Shown: in pieces, positions 10,859 to 19,955 of the stretch
Numbering within the stretch: the first letter of the stretch is position 1
Layout: each line of letters starts with the position of its first letter
Program-made: the position numbers and the translations under genes
Notes under the pieces: model-generated
Databases searched by the model: none
What the model was told of the DNA's origin: nothing
The model's input: the letters and a program-made list of their open reading frames with translations, nothing else
Origin: Salinigranum rubrum
GTDB lineage: Archaea; Halobacteriota; Halobacteria; Halobacteriales; Haloferacaceae
DNA: 64,000 bases
Direction: 5' to 3'
NCBI RefSeq assembly: GCF_002906575.1
Contig: NZ_CP026309.1
Location: forward strand, 1,798,001-1,862,000

Positions 10859-11719
10859 ATGACCCGGCGAAGCGTCCTCTTCTCGCCCGGCGACCGACCC
10901 GAACTGCTCCGCAAGGCGGCCACGACCGACGCGGACACCGTCGTCTTCGACCTCGAAGACGCCGTCGCGCCCCCGCGGAAGGCGGAGGCACGGACGGCCG
11001 TCCGCGAGGTGCTCGTGGACCCCGGGTTCGACCCCGACTGTGAAGTAGCGGTCCGCGTCGGCGCGCTCGACGCGGACCTCGACGTGCTCTTCGGTGCCGG
11101 GGACGACGACTCACCCGACCTCCGTCTCGACGCCCTCGTGGTCCCGAAGGTCGAGTCACCCGCCGATGTTCGCCGGGTCGCTGAGGCCGTCACCGCACGC
11201 GGTGCGTCCTTGCCCCTTATCGCGCTCGTCGAGACGGCCGGCGGCGTGCTGGACGCCCCCGCCGTCGCCCGGGTCGACGCGGTGGACGCGCTCGTCTTCG
11301 GCGCGGAGGACTTCGCCGCCTCGGTGGGGGCGACCCGCACTCCGGCGGGAGACGAGGTGTCGTACGCCCGACAGCGCGTCCTCGTCGCCGCCCGCGCCGC
11401 CGGAATCGACGCCATCGACACCCTCCACACCGACTACGAGGACGACGAGGGACTCCGGACGGACACGGCGACGACCGTCCAGTTGGGCTACGACGGGAAA
11501 CTCGCCATCCACCCCCGGCAGGTCACGATCATCAACGAGGCGCTCACGCCCGCCGAGGACCGAATCGCGTGGGCGCGTCGCGTGCTGGAGGCGAAGGAGG
11601 CAGCCGATGCCGAGGGGCGGGGCGTGTTCAGCGTCGACGGCGAGATGATCGACGCGCCGCTCGTCGCGCAGGCGGAGCGGACGCTCGAACGGGCGCGCGC
11701 GGCCGGGTTCGAGGTGTGA
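10859..11719 (+). CDS. CitE/HpcH-type CoA-ester lyase
   Basis: This is a 286-residue TIM-barrel lyase of the CitE family (citrate lyase beta, malyl/beta-methylmalyl-CoA lyase). Landmarks are RSVLFSPGDRPELL at the N-terminus, FDLEDAVAP for metal and substrate binding, VVPKVESPADV, ALVETAGGVLDAP and FGAEDFAASVG with the metal-binding acidic residues, and KLAIHPRQV near the end. Size fits the archaeal members. The likely substrate is a malyl-CoA-type thioester, given the neighbouring MaoC gene; this is inference. Confidence 0.88.
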   Translation: MTRRSVLFSPGDRPELLRKAATTDADTVVFDLEDAVAPPRKAEARTAVREVLVDPGFDPDCEVAVRVGALDADLDVLFGAGDDDSPDLRLDALVVPKVESPADVRRVAEAVTARGASLPLIALVETAGGVLDAPAVARVDAVDALVFGAEDFAASVGATRTPAGDEVSYARQRVLVAARAAGIDAIDTLHTDYEDDEGLRTDTATTVQLGYDGKLAIHPRQVTIINEALTPAEDRIAWARRVLEAKEAADAEGRGVFSVDGEMIDAPLVAQAERTLERARAAGFEV

Positions 11720-11782
11720 CGCTCGCGAAAACCGCCCGACGGGAGTACTCGGCGGCGTGTACTGATTCCCTTTAGGTGTCGG

Positions 11783-11793
11783 GTATGATATAT
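11783..11793 (+). promoter_or_regulatory. TATA box of gdhA
   Basis: GGTATGATATATACG lies about 45-50 bases before the gdhA ATG, implying a short untranslated leader of about 20 bases. Confidence 0.5.
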
Positions 11794-11834
11794 ACGTCGT
11801 CACACTTATTCTCGCCCCCCTCGGTGATTCGACC

Positions 11835-13091
11835 ATGCCTGACGAGGCGAACCCGTTCGAGAGTCTCCAGGAACAGATCGACGACGCCGCGGCCTTCCTC
11901 GACGTGCCCGCGGACGTCGTGACGCGGCTGAAGTCACCCGAACGCGTCCTGGAGGTGACGCTGACGGTCGAGATGGACGACGGACGGCTCGAAGGGTTTC
12001 GGGGCTTTCGCTCACAGTTCAACGGCGACCGTGGCCCGTACAAGGGCGGTATCCGCTACCACCCGAACGTCTCCCGGGACGAGGTGAAGGCGCTCTCGGG
12101 GTGGATGGTGTACAAGTGTGCCGTGGTGGATATCCCCTACGGCGGCGGGAAGGGCGGCATCGTCATCGACCCCCGCGAGTACTCGGAGTCGGAACTCGAA
12201 CGCGTCACGAGAGCGTTCGCGACGGAACTCCGGCCGTTCATCGGCCCGGACAAGGACATCCCGGCCCCCGACGTCAACACCGGCCAGCGGGAGATGAACT
12301 GGATCAAGGACACGTACGAGAAACTGGAGAACACCACGGCACCGGGCGTCATCACGGGCAAGTCCATCGACAACGGCGGGAGCGCGGGACGCGTCGAGGC
12401 GACGGGCCGGTCGGTGATGCTCGCCGCCCGGGAGGCGTTCTCGTATCTCGACCGGGACCTCTCGGGCGCGACTGTCGCGGTCCAGGGGTACGGGAACGCG
12501 GGCTCCGTCGCCGCGAAACTCCTCGAAGATCAGGGGGCGAGCGTCGTCGCCGTCTCCGACTCCTCGGGTGCGGTGTTCGACCCCGACGGCCTCGACGCCC
12601 GCGCGGTCAAGGAGTTCAAACGAGAGACGGGCTCCGTCACCGGCTACGCCGACGCCGAGGAGGAGTTCTCGAACGAGGACCTGCTCACGCTGGACGTCGA
12701 CCTCCTCGTTCCCGCGGCGCTCGAAAACGCCATCGACGCCGAAATCGCCTCCCACCTGGAGGCCGACGTCGTCGTCGAGGCGGCGAACGGACCCGTCACA
12801 CCCGACGGGGACGACATCCTCACTGGCAAGGAGGTGACGGTCGTGCCGGACATCCTCGCGAACGCCGGCGGCGTCACCGTCTCGTACTTCGAGTGGGTCC
12901 AGAACCGACAGCGATTCGCCTGGACAGAAGAGCGCGTCAACGACGAACTCGAACGGGTCATCGTCGACGCCTTCGACCGCCTCGTCGACGCGTACGAGAG
13001 CAACGACCTGCCGAACTTCCGGACGGCCGCGTACGTCGTCGCCATCCAGCGGGTCGCCGACGCGTTCGGCGGTGCCGGGAGCTGGCCGTAG
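11835..13091 (+). CDS. gdhA: glutamate dehydrogenase
   Basis: This 418-residue Glu/Leu/Phe/Val dehydrogenase interconverts glutamate with 2-oxoglutarate and ammonia. The substrate-binding block has [14 protein letters not shown], the conserved Lys-containing segment [18 protein letters not shown], and Asp in [13 protein letters not shown]. The nucleotide fold starts with [17 protein letters not shown]. The late [16 protein letters not shown] motif is typical. Cofactor preference (NAD or NADP) cannot be told safely. Length is standard for the hexameric enzyme. Confidence 0.95.
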   Translation: MPDEANPFESLQEQIDDAAAFLDVPADVVTRLKSPERVLEVTLTVEMDDGRLEGFRGFRSQFNGDRGPYKGGIRYHPNVSRDEVKALSGWMVYKCAVVDIPYGGGKGGIVIDPREYSESELERVTRAFATELRPFIGPDKDIPAPDVNTGQREMNWIKDTYEKLENTTAPGVITGKSIDNGGSAGRVEATGRSVMLAAREAFSYLDRDLSGATVAVQGYGNAGSVAAKLLEDQGASVVAVSDSSGAVFDPDGLDARAVKEFKRETGSVTGYADAEEEFSNEDLLTLDVDLLVPAALENAIDAEIASHLEADVVVEAANGPVTPDGDDILTGKEVTVVPDILANAGGVTVSYFEWVQNRQRFAWTEERVNDELERVIVDAFDRLVDAYESNDLPNFRTAAYVVAIQRVADAFGGAGSWP

Positions 13092-13131
13092 CCGCGTCCT
13101 CCGCGCCGGCCGGGTCGTCCCCGGTCACTGT

Positions 13132-13149
13132 CCTCGCTTCGAAGCGAGG
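13132..13149. terminator. 18-bp perfect palindrome between convergent genes
   Basis: CCTCGCTTCGAAGCGAGG is a perfect palindrome placed between the ends of gdhA (plus) and the small Tat gene (minus). It is a plausible bidirectional terminator, though no long T-run follows. Confidence 0.5.
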
Positions 13150-13154
13150 AGGTG

Positions 13155-13355
13155 TCAGTTCTGCGTTTTACCGTACCCGAACTGGCCGTACCGCTGGTCG
13201 AACCCCTTGCCAGTGTCCGATCCCGCCGCGACAGTCGACGACCCTCCCAGTGCGACTACGGTTCCGGCCGTCCGCAGAAACGTCCGCCGGCACTGCCGAC
13301 CGAAGGTCGACATCGATTCATCTCGTTTCGACGACTCTGACGGATCACGCGTCAT
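13155..13355 (-). CDS. small Tat-signal protein with FGYG tail
   Basis: This is a 66-residue exported peptide precursor. A twin-arginine motif (CRRTFLRTAG) at about residues 22-31 is followed by a hydrophobic stretch ending near AAGS. Only about 20 residues would remain after cleavage, ending RYGQFGYGKTQN. The tail resembles the GEFGYGG end of the larger Tat lipoprotein encoded 200 bases away on the same strand. No known domain is present. Either the whole product is a secreted mini-protein or the gene is a decayed remnant of a larger one. Confidence 0.55.
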   Translation of the reverse strand: MTRDPSESSKRDESMSTFGRQCRRTFLRTAGTVVALGGSSTVAAGSDTGKGFDQRYGQFGYGKTQN

Positions 13356-13562
13356 TATTCATCGACTAACCACCGGGTTAATAGTTCCTTTCAATCACGG
13401 ATCCGTAACTACAACTGAAGTATCACTGAAACAACGTCACGGTCGCGCGGACGTCACCCGGGGTGGTCGGCGTGTACTCGATGTTCGACCGACTCGGTTA
13501 CGTCGGCCTGCTGCGTCCGCCTTTCCTCCACGCGAGACGGCCGTCAGGGGGAGACGACCGAA

Positions 13563-14447
13563 CTACTCCGGCGTTCCGCCGTATCCGAACTCGCCGTACC
13601 CCTGTTCGCCGTAGTCGTCGTCGGAGACGGGCGTCGGCGTGGGAGTGGGAGTCGGCGTGGGCGTCGCAGTCGGTTCCGGCGTGGGGGTTGGGGTAGGAGT
13701 CGGCGTCGCGGTCGGTTCCGGCGTGGGCGTCGCTGTGGGTTTCGGGGTTGGGGTGGGCGTGGGGGTCGGTTCCGGAGTCGGTTCCGGCGTGGGGGTTGGG
13801 GTAGGAGTCGGCGTCGCGGTCGGTTCCGGAGTGGAAGTGGGAGTCGGAGTCGGCGTCGCCGGCCCTGTTCCGGACACAGAGAGTTCGTACCCCCCAGTCG
13901 GGTTGTCGCTGGTGAGGTGGACGAAGTACGTCCCGGTCCTCGGGACGGGGTCGAGACCGATGGACACGGGTTTCTTGTTCGGGACCTGCACCTCTTCGAG
14001 TTGCGTCCCGTCGGGACCGTACAGTCCGAAGCGCGCTTTCGCCCGGTTGCCATCCCGCACGAGCGTCAGGTCGAGCGACCCCTCCGCACTCAGTTCGACC
14101 GCGTACCAGTCGTTGTCGCCTGCGGCGAGCGTCCCTCTCACCGAGGAGCCCAGCGAGACGGCGTCGGCACTCGCCTGCGATCCGTTCGGTTCGGACTCTT
14201 GGACGACCGCTGCGGCCGCCGCGAACGACGAGCCGACCAGGGCGCTCGGGAGCGCTACCTGTCCGCGTCGCATCGGCGCCCCGCCGTAGCCGAACTCGTG
14301 CGAGCGAGTCTCAGATGTGGTTCCAGTGCAGCCAGCCAGCGCCCCGCCGGCGACGATGGTCGACCCGGTCAGTTTCAGGAACGTTCGTCGTCGAAACCCG
14401 TCAGTGTCGGGCGTTCGCTGGTCCTCCGCCGCTGTTTCGCGTGCCAT
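13563..14447 (-). CDS. Tat lipoprotein with PPC-like domain and Thr-Pro repeat stalk
   Basis: This is a 294-residue surface protein. The Tat signal [10 protein letters not shown] is followed by a lipobox-like GALAGC, so it is probably lipid-anchored outside the cell. HEFGYGGAP follows the anchor. Residues about 70-180 look like a bacterial pre-peptidase C-terminal (PPC)-type beta domain ([13 protein letters not shown] ... DNDWYAVEL ... [11 protein letters not shown]). Then about 90 residues of TPTPTPEP-type repeat form a stalk (13620-13860), and the C-terminus is [16 protein letters not shown]. The repeat DNA generates a long Val-Gly ORF on the other strand that is not a gene. Role unknown. 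Confidence 0.8.
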   Translation of the reverse strand: MARETAAEDQRTPDTDGFRRRTFLKLTGSTIVAGGALAGCTGTTSETRSHEFGYGGAPMRRGQVALPSALVGSSFAAAAAVVQESEPNGSQASADAVSLGSSVRGTLAAGDNDWYAVELSAEGSLDLTLVRDGNRAKARFGLYGPDGTQLEEVQVPNKKPVSIGLDPVPRTGTYFVHLTSDNPTGGYELSVSGTGPATPTPTPTSTPEPTATPTPTPTPTPEPTPEPTPTPTPTPKPTATPTPEPTATPTPTPTPTPEPTATPTPTPTPTPTPVSDDDYGEQGYGEFGYGGTPE

Positions 14448-14601
14448 TACACCGTGATTCCGAGACGCCCCTAATAAGGTCCGCCCCCGAATTATCTGTG
14501 ATGATACTTATCTGTCATATTAGTCAGTATAGAAGACTGTATCCTGATCGTGGATGTTTGCTCCGGGGGATTCAAGCATCTGCCCTGTTCGGGATACACT
14601 G

Positions 14602-15522
14602 ATGCGTCACGACCACCTCATCTCTGCCGCGCAACTGTCCCGGGCCGACATCGAGGCGGTGTTGGACCGCGCCGCCGAGATCGACGACGACCCGGCGACC
14701 GTCCGCGAACGCCACGCGGGCACGGTGCTCGCACTCTGCTTCTTCGAGCCGAGCACGCGGACGAAGATGAGCTTCGACACGGCGATGAAACGGCTCGGCG
14801 GGGAGACCATCGACATGGGCTCGGTCGAGTCCTCCTCGGTGAAGAAGGGCGAGAGCCTGGCCGACACCGTCCGCGTCATCGAGGGGTACGCCGACGCCAT
14901 GGTCCTCCGTCACCCGTCGGAGGGGTCGGCGAAGATGGCCTCGGAGTTCGTCGGTGTCCCGCTCGTCAACGCGGGCGACGGCGCGGGTCAGCACCCCTCT
15001 CAGACGCTGCTCGACCTCTATACGATCCGCGAGAACGCCGGCCTCGACGACATCACCGTCGGGATCATGGGGGACCTCAAGTACGGACGGACGGTTCACT
15101 CGCTGTCGATGGCGCTGACGAACTTCGACGTACGTCAGCATTTCGTCTCACCCGAGTCCCTGCGCCTCCCCCGGAGCGTCCGGTACGACCTCCACGAGGC
15201 CGGCGCACAGGTCCGCGAACACGAGGAACTGGCGGGGATCCTCCCCGAACTCGACGTGCTCTACGTGACTCGTATCCAGCGTGAACGCTTCCCCGACGAG
15301 CGCGAGTACCGGGAAGTCGCCGGCGAATACCAGATCGACCCCGAAACGCTCGACGAGGCGAAGGAGTCGCTGACGGTGATGCACCCGCTCCCGAGAGTCG
15401 ACGAGATCGATCCCGCGGTCGACGAGACGCCGCACGCGCAGTACTTCGAGCAGGCCCACAACGGCGTCCCCGTGCGGATGGCACTGTTGGACGCGCTTCT
15501 CAGCGGGGGTGAGCGCCGATGA
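14602..15522 (+). CDS. pyrB: aspartate carbamoyltransferase catalytic subunit
   Basis: This 306-residue enzyme condenses carbamoyl phosphate and aspartate, the first committed step of pyrimidine synthesis. The carbamoyl-phosphate site [11 protein letters not shown] and the 80s loop [16 protein letters not shown] are present. HPSQTLLDL and [10 protein letters not shown] are the later signatures. ATG 14602 gives the standard length; the in-frame ATG at 14554 would add 16 non-homologous residues. It overlaps pyrI by four bases (ATGA), so the two subunits are translated together. The AT-rich 150 bases upstream should hold the promoter. Confidence 0.96.
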   Translation: MRHDHLISAAQLSRADIEAVLDRAAEIDDDPATVRERHAGTVLALCFFEPSTRTKMSFDTAMKRLGGETIDMGSVESSSVKKGESLADTVRVIEGYADAMVLRHPSEGSAKMASEFVGVPLVNAGDGAGQHPSQTLLDLYTIRENAGLDDITVGIMGDLKYGRTVHSLSMALTNFDVRQHFVSPESLRLPRSVRYDLHEAGAQVREHEELAGILPELDVLYVTRIQRERFPDEREYREVAGEYQIDPETLDEAKESLTVMHPLPRVDEIDPAVDETPHAQYFEQAHNGVPVRMALLDALLSGGERR

Positions 15523-15989
15523 GCGACCACGAACTCCGCGTCTCGAAGATCCGAAACGGGACCGTCATCGACCACGTCGCCGCGGGACAGGCGCTGAACG
15601 TCCTCACCATCCTCGGTATCGACGGCTCCGGCGGCGAGTCGGTCTCCGTCGGGATGAACGTTCCCTCCGGGAGGCTCGGCCGCAAGGACATCGTGAAGGT
15701 CGAGGACCGCGAACTGAGTCCCTCCGAGGTCGACGTGCTCTCGCTCATCGCGCCCGAGGCGACGATCAACATCGTCCGCGACTACGAGGTCGTCGAAAAG
15801 AACCGCGTCGAGCGCCCCGAGCGCGTCGTCGGCGTCCTCTCCTGTCCGAACCACAACTGCATCACGAACGGCGACGAACCCGTCGCGTCGAAGTTCACCG
15901 TCCTCCCCGACGGCCTCCGGTGTGAGTACTGCGGGACGTTCATCCGCGAGTCGTTCGCCGGGCACATCGACGGTTCCCGAAGCGCTTGA
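15519..15989 (+). CDS. pyrI: aspartate carbamoyltransferase regulatory subunit
   Basis: This 156-residue allosteric subunit binds nucleotides in its N-terminal domain ([15 protein letters not shown]) and joins the catalytic trimers through a zinc domain. The four zinc Cys are in CPNHNC and CEYC. Length matches other archaeal PyrI proteins. The start overlaps the stop of pyrB. Confidence 0.95.
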   Translation: MSDHELRVSKIRNGTVIDHVAAGQALNVLTILGIDGSGGESVSVGMNVPSGRLGRKDIVKVEDRELSPSEVDVLSLIAPEATINIVRDYEVVEKNRVERPERVVGVLSCPNHNCITNGDEPVASKFTVLPDGLRCEYCGTFIRESFAGHIDGSRSA

Positions 15990-16028
15990 ACGGCGAGCGC
16001 GCGTCGGGAGTTCGGGTCAGAGTCCGGA

Positions 16029-17459
16029 TCAGGAGGCGCGGTCGCGGCCGTCGGCGCGCTCACTCACACCCCGGTCCGCGTCGGCGTTCGCGCGGTCGAT
16101 GTCGACGCCGTGGACCGCAAAGCGTGCACCGCCGGAGGGATCGGTCGTCACGTCGACGCGCCACCCGTGCATCCCCGCCAGTTCGCGGACGATGCTGAGC
16201 CCGTAGCCCGTTCCGCCGCTCGCGGTGGTGAAGCCGGTCCGGAAGACGTCCTCGCGGAGTTCGTCCGGGACGCCGGGGCCGTCGTCGGCGACGAAGAAGC
16301 CGCCGTCGAAGTCACCCACGCGGACGGTTGGCGCCGCGCCCGCGTGTTCGACGCAGTTCCGGAAGAGGTTCTCGAGGAGGCGCTGGAGGCGTCTCGGGTT
16401 CGCTTCGACGCTGGCCCATGTGTCCACGACGAGGAGCGCGTCGCGCGTCTCGACCGCGTCCCACGCCTGCTGGACGACGTCGGCCAGCGCGACGGTCGAC
16501 CGGGAGAGGTGAGCGTCGCGTGACGAACTCCGAACCTCGTCGATGAGGTCGTCCATCCGCTCTAAGGCGCGGGCGACGCGGCGAAGTTCGGGGCTATCGT
16601 CCGACTCCCGGTGCTGTTCGAGGTACCCGGTGGCGACGCCGAGCGGGTTCCGCAGGTCGTGTGTCAGCACGCGCCCGAAGGCGTCGAGGTCCTCGTTCTC
16701 CTGGGCGAGTCGCTCTCTCGTCCGCCGCGACTGCGTGACGTCGCGTGCGACGCCGCTGAAGCCGACGACCTGTCCGTCGTCGTCGATGAGTGGACGGCCG
16801 GTGAGTTCGAACCGGACCGTCCCCAACTCCGTCTCGGCGTCGGCTTCGACGACGACGTCGTTGCCGGCCAGCGCCTCCCTGGCCGCGTTCCGGACCCGCT
16901 CGCGGGAGGTGTCGACGAAGAACGCGTCGGCGCGGAGCCCCGCGAGTTCGACGTCGTCGAGACCGAAGACGTCGTTGAGCCGGCTGTTCCACCGCACCAG
17001 CCGGCCATCGGCGTCGTAGATGTAGAAGACGTCGTCGAGGGCGTCGAGGGCGTCGGTGAGTCGGTCCTGTTCGCTCCGGAGGAGCTGTGCGGTCTGCCAT
17101 CCATCGACGACCGCGTGCAGACACTGCGAGAGCGCGTCGTGCCAGTCGTCGCTGACCGGCACCGCGACGACCGACTGACGGCCGTTCGTCGCGCTCTCGA
17201 ACGCCGCCGCGAGGGTCTCCGCGTCGGGGCCGACGACCACGACGCGGCCCGCGTCTTCCCCCTGGAGCGCGGTCCGCGCCTCGGCCACGGTTTCGACCTC
17301 GACCACCCGGACGGAGGCGTCGGGGAGACCGTCACCGGCCTCGGTCAACGCCGCGACGAAGTCGTCGCGTTCGGCCACATCACGTCCGCTCGATTCGACG
17401 ACAACGACCGTACGCTCTTCTGTGGGCGGGCCGAACGACCGGGATTCGACGGGGAACAT
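16029..17459 (-). CDS. PAS-domain sensor histidine kinase
   Basis: This 476-residue soluble kinase is encoded from ATG 17459 (MFPVESRSFG); an upstream ATG at 17573 adds 38 unlikely residues. Residues 1-140 look like a receiver-like or N-terminal sensor fold without a clear phospho-acceptor pattern. A PAS domain follows (LDDVFYIYDADGRLVRWNSR to VVGFSGVARDVT). The H-box THDLRNPLG, N-box LLENLFRNCVEHAG, D-box ADDGPGVP and G-box GGTGYGLSIVREL are intact. No response regulator lies nearby. Convergent with pyrI, with about 40 bases between. Confidence 0.88.
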   Translation of the reverse strand: MFPVESRSFGPPTEERTVVVVESSGRDVAERDDFVAALTEAGDGLPDASVRVVEVETVAEARTALQGEDAGRVVVVGPDAETLAAAFESATNGRQSVVAVPVSDDWHDALSQCLHAVVDGWQTAQLLRSEQDRLTDALDALDDVFYIYDADGRLVRWNSRLNDVFGLDDVELAGLRADAFFVDTSRERVRNAAREALAGNDVVVEADAETELGTVRFELTGRPLIDDDGQVVGFSGVARDVTQSRRTRERLAQENEDLDAFGRVLTHDLRNPLGVATGYLEQHRESDDSPELRRVARALERMDDLIDEVRSSSRDAHLSRSTVALADVVQQAWDAVETRDALLVVDTWASVEANPRRLQRLLENLFRNCVEHAGAAPTVRVGDFDGGFFVADDGPGVPDELREDVFRTGFTTASGGTGYGLSIVRELAGMHGWRVDVTTDPSGGARFAVHGVDIDRANADADRGVSERADGRDRAS

Positions 17460-17601
17460 GGCGGGCCACGACGGCTGGTGCCGTCGGTCAGTTCGGGGTA
17501 TGCCGAGCGCGGCGATAATCGTTGTGTCACGGCTATCAACGGTGATTCTGTTTCGGTCCGTCGCCGAAACCACTTTGTAACCCCTGCGTCAACGTAGACA
17601 C

Positions 17602-17703
17602 ATGTCCGGAAAAGCAAAACTCGTCCTCGTCGTCGCGCTCGTCGCAGTCGTCTACCTCGTCGTCTCCTCGGGCGGAGACACGGTCGAGGTCCCGACCGAG
17701 TAA
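17602..17703 (+). CDS. 33-residue single-helix membrane protein
   Basis: A tiny ORF starts MSGKAKLVLVVALVAVVYLV and ends DTVEVPTE. It has a basic start, one membrane helix at about 6-22 and an acidic tail, a layout I have seen in conserved small haloarchaeal proteins. It is divergent from the PAS kinase (142 bases apart). Function unknown. Confidence 0.55.
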   Translation: MSGKAKLVLVVALVAVVYLVVSSGGDTVEVPTE

Positions 17704-17870
17704 CGCGAGCGGATTACCGGAACTCAACGCACCGCGCGCCGACCACCCTCCGTTCTTCAGGGTCGCCTTCCGGGAGCGACGCGTCAGTCTCGCGCTTGCC
17801 GCCCGACGAGCCTCGGGTCGCCCGCCGGTCGAACGAAAACCGTTACCCGTCGGCGACTCCTTCTCGACCC

Positions 17871-18719
17871 ATGTACGGCGTCGTGACGCGGAACGCGGAG
17901 GAGGTCGAGTGGGACGACTTCGACCTCGGCTTCTACGAGGTCAAAGACGTGACGGGACGGGCCGCCGCGCCGCTCCCGAACGCGGTGAACATGGTCTCCT
18001 GTTTCGGCGACAACGCCGCCGCGGACGAGAACCCCGACCTCGTCCCCGTCGACGACGAGGGGAACCTCGCCACCAGGGACAGAACGTACTTCGACTGGGC
18101 GTACGTCTGCCCGACGAACGAACGCTACCGCGAGGGCCTCCTGGAGATCGTCGACGACTGCGTCGCCGAGAACAGCGACGTCCGCCTCGACGACGTCGGC
18201 TTCCCGCGCGCGGAGTTCTGTCACTGTGAGCGGTGTGAGCGACTCTTCGAACAGAGCGACCACGACGACTGGTTCGACTGGCGCGCGTCGGTCATCACCG
18301 ACTTCGTCTCCGACGCGTCGGCCAGGATTCCCGGGCGGACGTACCTGACGCTCTACCCCGACCCCTACCCCGGTCACCTGTACGAGCGGGCCGGCCTCGA
18401 CCTCGACGCCCTCTCGCCCCACGTCGACGAGTTCGTCGTCCCGCTCTACGACACCCACTACGGGACGACCTACTGGCTGGAGACAATCGCCAAGGGGTTT
18501 CGAACGAGACTGAGAGACCTCGACGTCGACCTCTCGGTCGAACTGTACGCCGTCAACGTCGACGTCGACGACCTCATCCACGCGACGGAGGTCGCCGAGG
18601 CGTACGCGAAGGACGTCCTGTTCGGCTACGACGCGAGCAACGCGGCCGCGGCGCTCCGGCGGATGCGCGCCGACGCCGAGGAGGGGCGGACGTTCAGGCC
18701 CGGCGACTCACAGTCCTGA
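17871..18719 (+). CDS. conserved haloarchaeal protein, TIM-barrel-like
   Basis: This 282-residue soluble protein starts MYGVVTRNAEEVEWDDFDLG at ATG 17871; an in-frame upstream ATG at 17796 would add 25 basic residues. The order of strands and motifs (DDVGFPRAEFCHCERCERLF, TYLTLYPDPYPGHLYER, FVVPLYDTHYGTTYW, VELYAVNVDVDDLI) recalls glycoside-hydrolase-like TIM barrels. CHCERC may bind a metal. I do not recognise a characterised family. Its 3' end overlaps a small minus-strand gene by 12 bases. Confidence 0.75.
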   Translation: MYGVVTRNAEEVEWDDFDLGFYEVKDVTGRAAAPLPNAVNMVSCFGDNAAADENPDLVPVDDEGNLATRDRTYFDWAYVCPTNERYREGLLEIVDDCVAENSDVRLDDVGFPRAEFCHCERCERLFEQSDHDDWFDWRASVITDFVSDASARIPGRTYLTLYPDPYPGHLYERAGLDLDALSPHVDEFVVPLYDTHYGTTYWLETIAKGFRTRLRDLDVDLSVELYAVNVDVDDLIHATEVAEAYAKDVLFGYDASNAAAALRRMRADAEEGRTFRPGDSQS

Positions 18720-18818
18720 GAGGAACCAGATGACCGCGATACCGAGAAGCGTCATGACGACCGCGAACGCGAACAGCCCCATCATCAGTCGCTTCTGTCC
18801 CTTGGTGGCTTCTGCCAT
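18708..18818 (-). CDS. 36-residue membrane protein
   Basis: MAEATKGQKRLMMGLFAFAV opens a 36-residue ORF with a basic N-terminus and one hydrophobic helix from about 11 to 34. Such short single-helix proteins are conserved in haloarchaea. It overlaps the end of the convergent upstream gene. Confidence 0.5.
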   Translation of the reverse strand: MAEATKGQKRLMMGLFAFAVVMTLLGIAVIWFLSGL

Positions 18819-18892
18819 ATCGGTGCCTGGTGGGCGAGCGGCTTAGGCGCACCGCCTGTCACACCCGCGACGGGCCTCTCGTCGCGGTCCGT

Positions 18893-19822
18893 TCAACACC
18901 GCGCGTCGACCGTCTCCGCGTCGGGAACGGCCGGCTGAACGCCCTCGGACTCGGTCGAAAGCGCCGCGGCCGTCGACGCGCGCTCGACCGCGGCTCTGAG
19001 ATCGCCGCCGGTGGACAGCGTGGCCGCGAGGTAGCCCGTGAAGATGTCGCCCGCCCCGGTGGTGTCGACGGGGTCGACCGCCGGCGGCGCCACCTCGAAC
19101 GACTCCGGTCCGCTGACGCTGACGAGGTCGCCGCCGTGCGTGACGACGAGCGTCCCCGCGAACGCCGCGAGTTCGGGTTCGAGGTGGGCGAACTCGGTCG
19201 CGTTCGGGACGACCACGTCGACCGCCTCGTGGGTGACGAGCGGCTCGGCGCCCGCCGCCGGTGCGGGGTCGACGACGACGGTCGGGGCGTCGGGTGCGTC
19301 GACGAGTCGGTCGAGGAGCCAGAGGGTGCCCGCAGTGGGTATCTCGTTCTGGAGGAGGAGCACCGACGCGTTCTCGACGACGTCCAGTCGGGACTCGACG
19401 TAGGCGCGGTCGACCGCGGCGTTCGCGCCGGCGAGGATGGTGATGCGGTTCTCTGCGGACTCGTCGACGACGATGTACGCCGACCCGGTCGGGCCGTCGA
19501 CGCGGGCGACTTCGGAGACGTCGACGCCCCGGTCACTGATGCCGCGGCAGACGCCGTAGTCGGCCTCGTCGTCGCCGACGCACCCGAGAAACGCCGTCTC
19601 GACGCCCGCGAGCGCGGCCGCGACGGCCTGGTTCGCGCCCTTGCCGCCCAGCGAAACCTCCGTCAGTCGGTCGCGGAGGTCTCCCGGGACCGCGTCGACG
19701 GCAACCGTCTCGCCCGGTTCCGGCAGCCAGTCGTACCGTCCTTCGAGCGCCGCGACCGCGTCGTCGGAGAGATACCCGACGTGATCGACGTTGACGCTTC
19801 CGAGACTCACCACCTCGTGCAT
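18893..19822 (-). CDS. PfkB-family carbohydrate kinase (ribokinase-like)
   Basis: This 309-residue sugar kinase uses ATG 19822 (MHEVVSLGSVNVDHVGY). The PfkB first signature is GGKGANQAVAAALAG. The second is DTTGAGDIFTGYLAA, whose Asp is the catalytic base. It faces a nucleoside hydrolase divergently across 133 bases, so the most economical role is phosphorylation of ribose released from nucleosides. Other PfkB substrates are possible. Confidence 0.87.
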   Translation of the reverse strand: MHEVVSLGSVNVDHVGYLSDDAVAALEGRYDWLPEPGETVAVDAVPGDLRDRLTEVSLGGKGANQAVAAALAGVETAFLGCVGDDEADYGVCRGISDRGVDVSEVARVDGPTGSAYIVVDESAENRITILAGANAAVDRAYVESRLDVVENASVLLLQNEIPTAGTLWLLDRLVDAPDAPTVVVDPAPAAGAEPLVTHEAVDVVVPNATEFAHLEPELAAFAGTLVVTHGGDLVSVSGPESFEVAPPAVDPVDTTGAGDIFTGYLAATLSTGGDLRAAVERASTAAALSTESEGVQPAVPDAETVDARC

Positions 19823-19955
19823 AGCGACCTCTCTGTAGCTCGAATAAAAGCCAGTTGGGAATCCGGGCCAGAAATACAACTGTGCTGACATTCGGTCGCG
19901 GGGAGGGCCGGGAACCGTTCGCAGACACTTTCACTCCTCGCCAGCGATGGAGGGT

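Noticed and set aside
13639-14289. Plus-strand ORF rich in Val-Gly repeats
   Set aside because: It is the antisense reading of the Thr-Pro repeat stalk of the Tat lipoprotein, whose signal peptide and PPC-like domain support the minus-strand frame.
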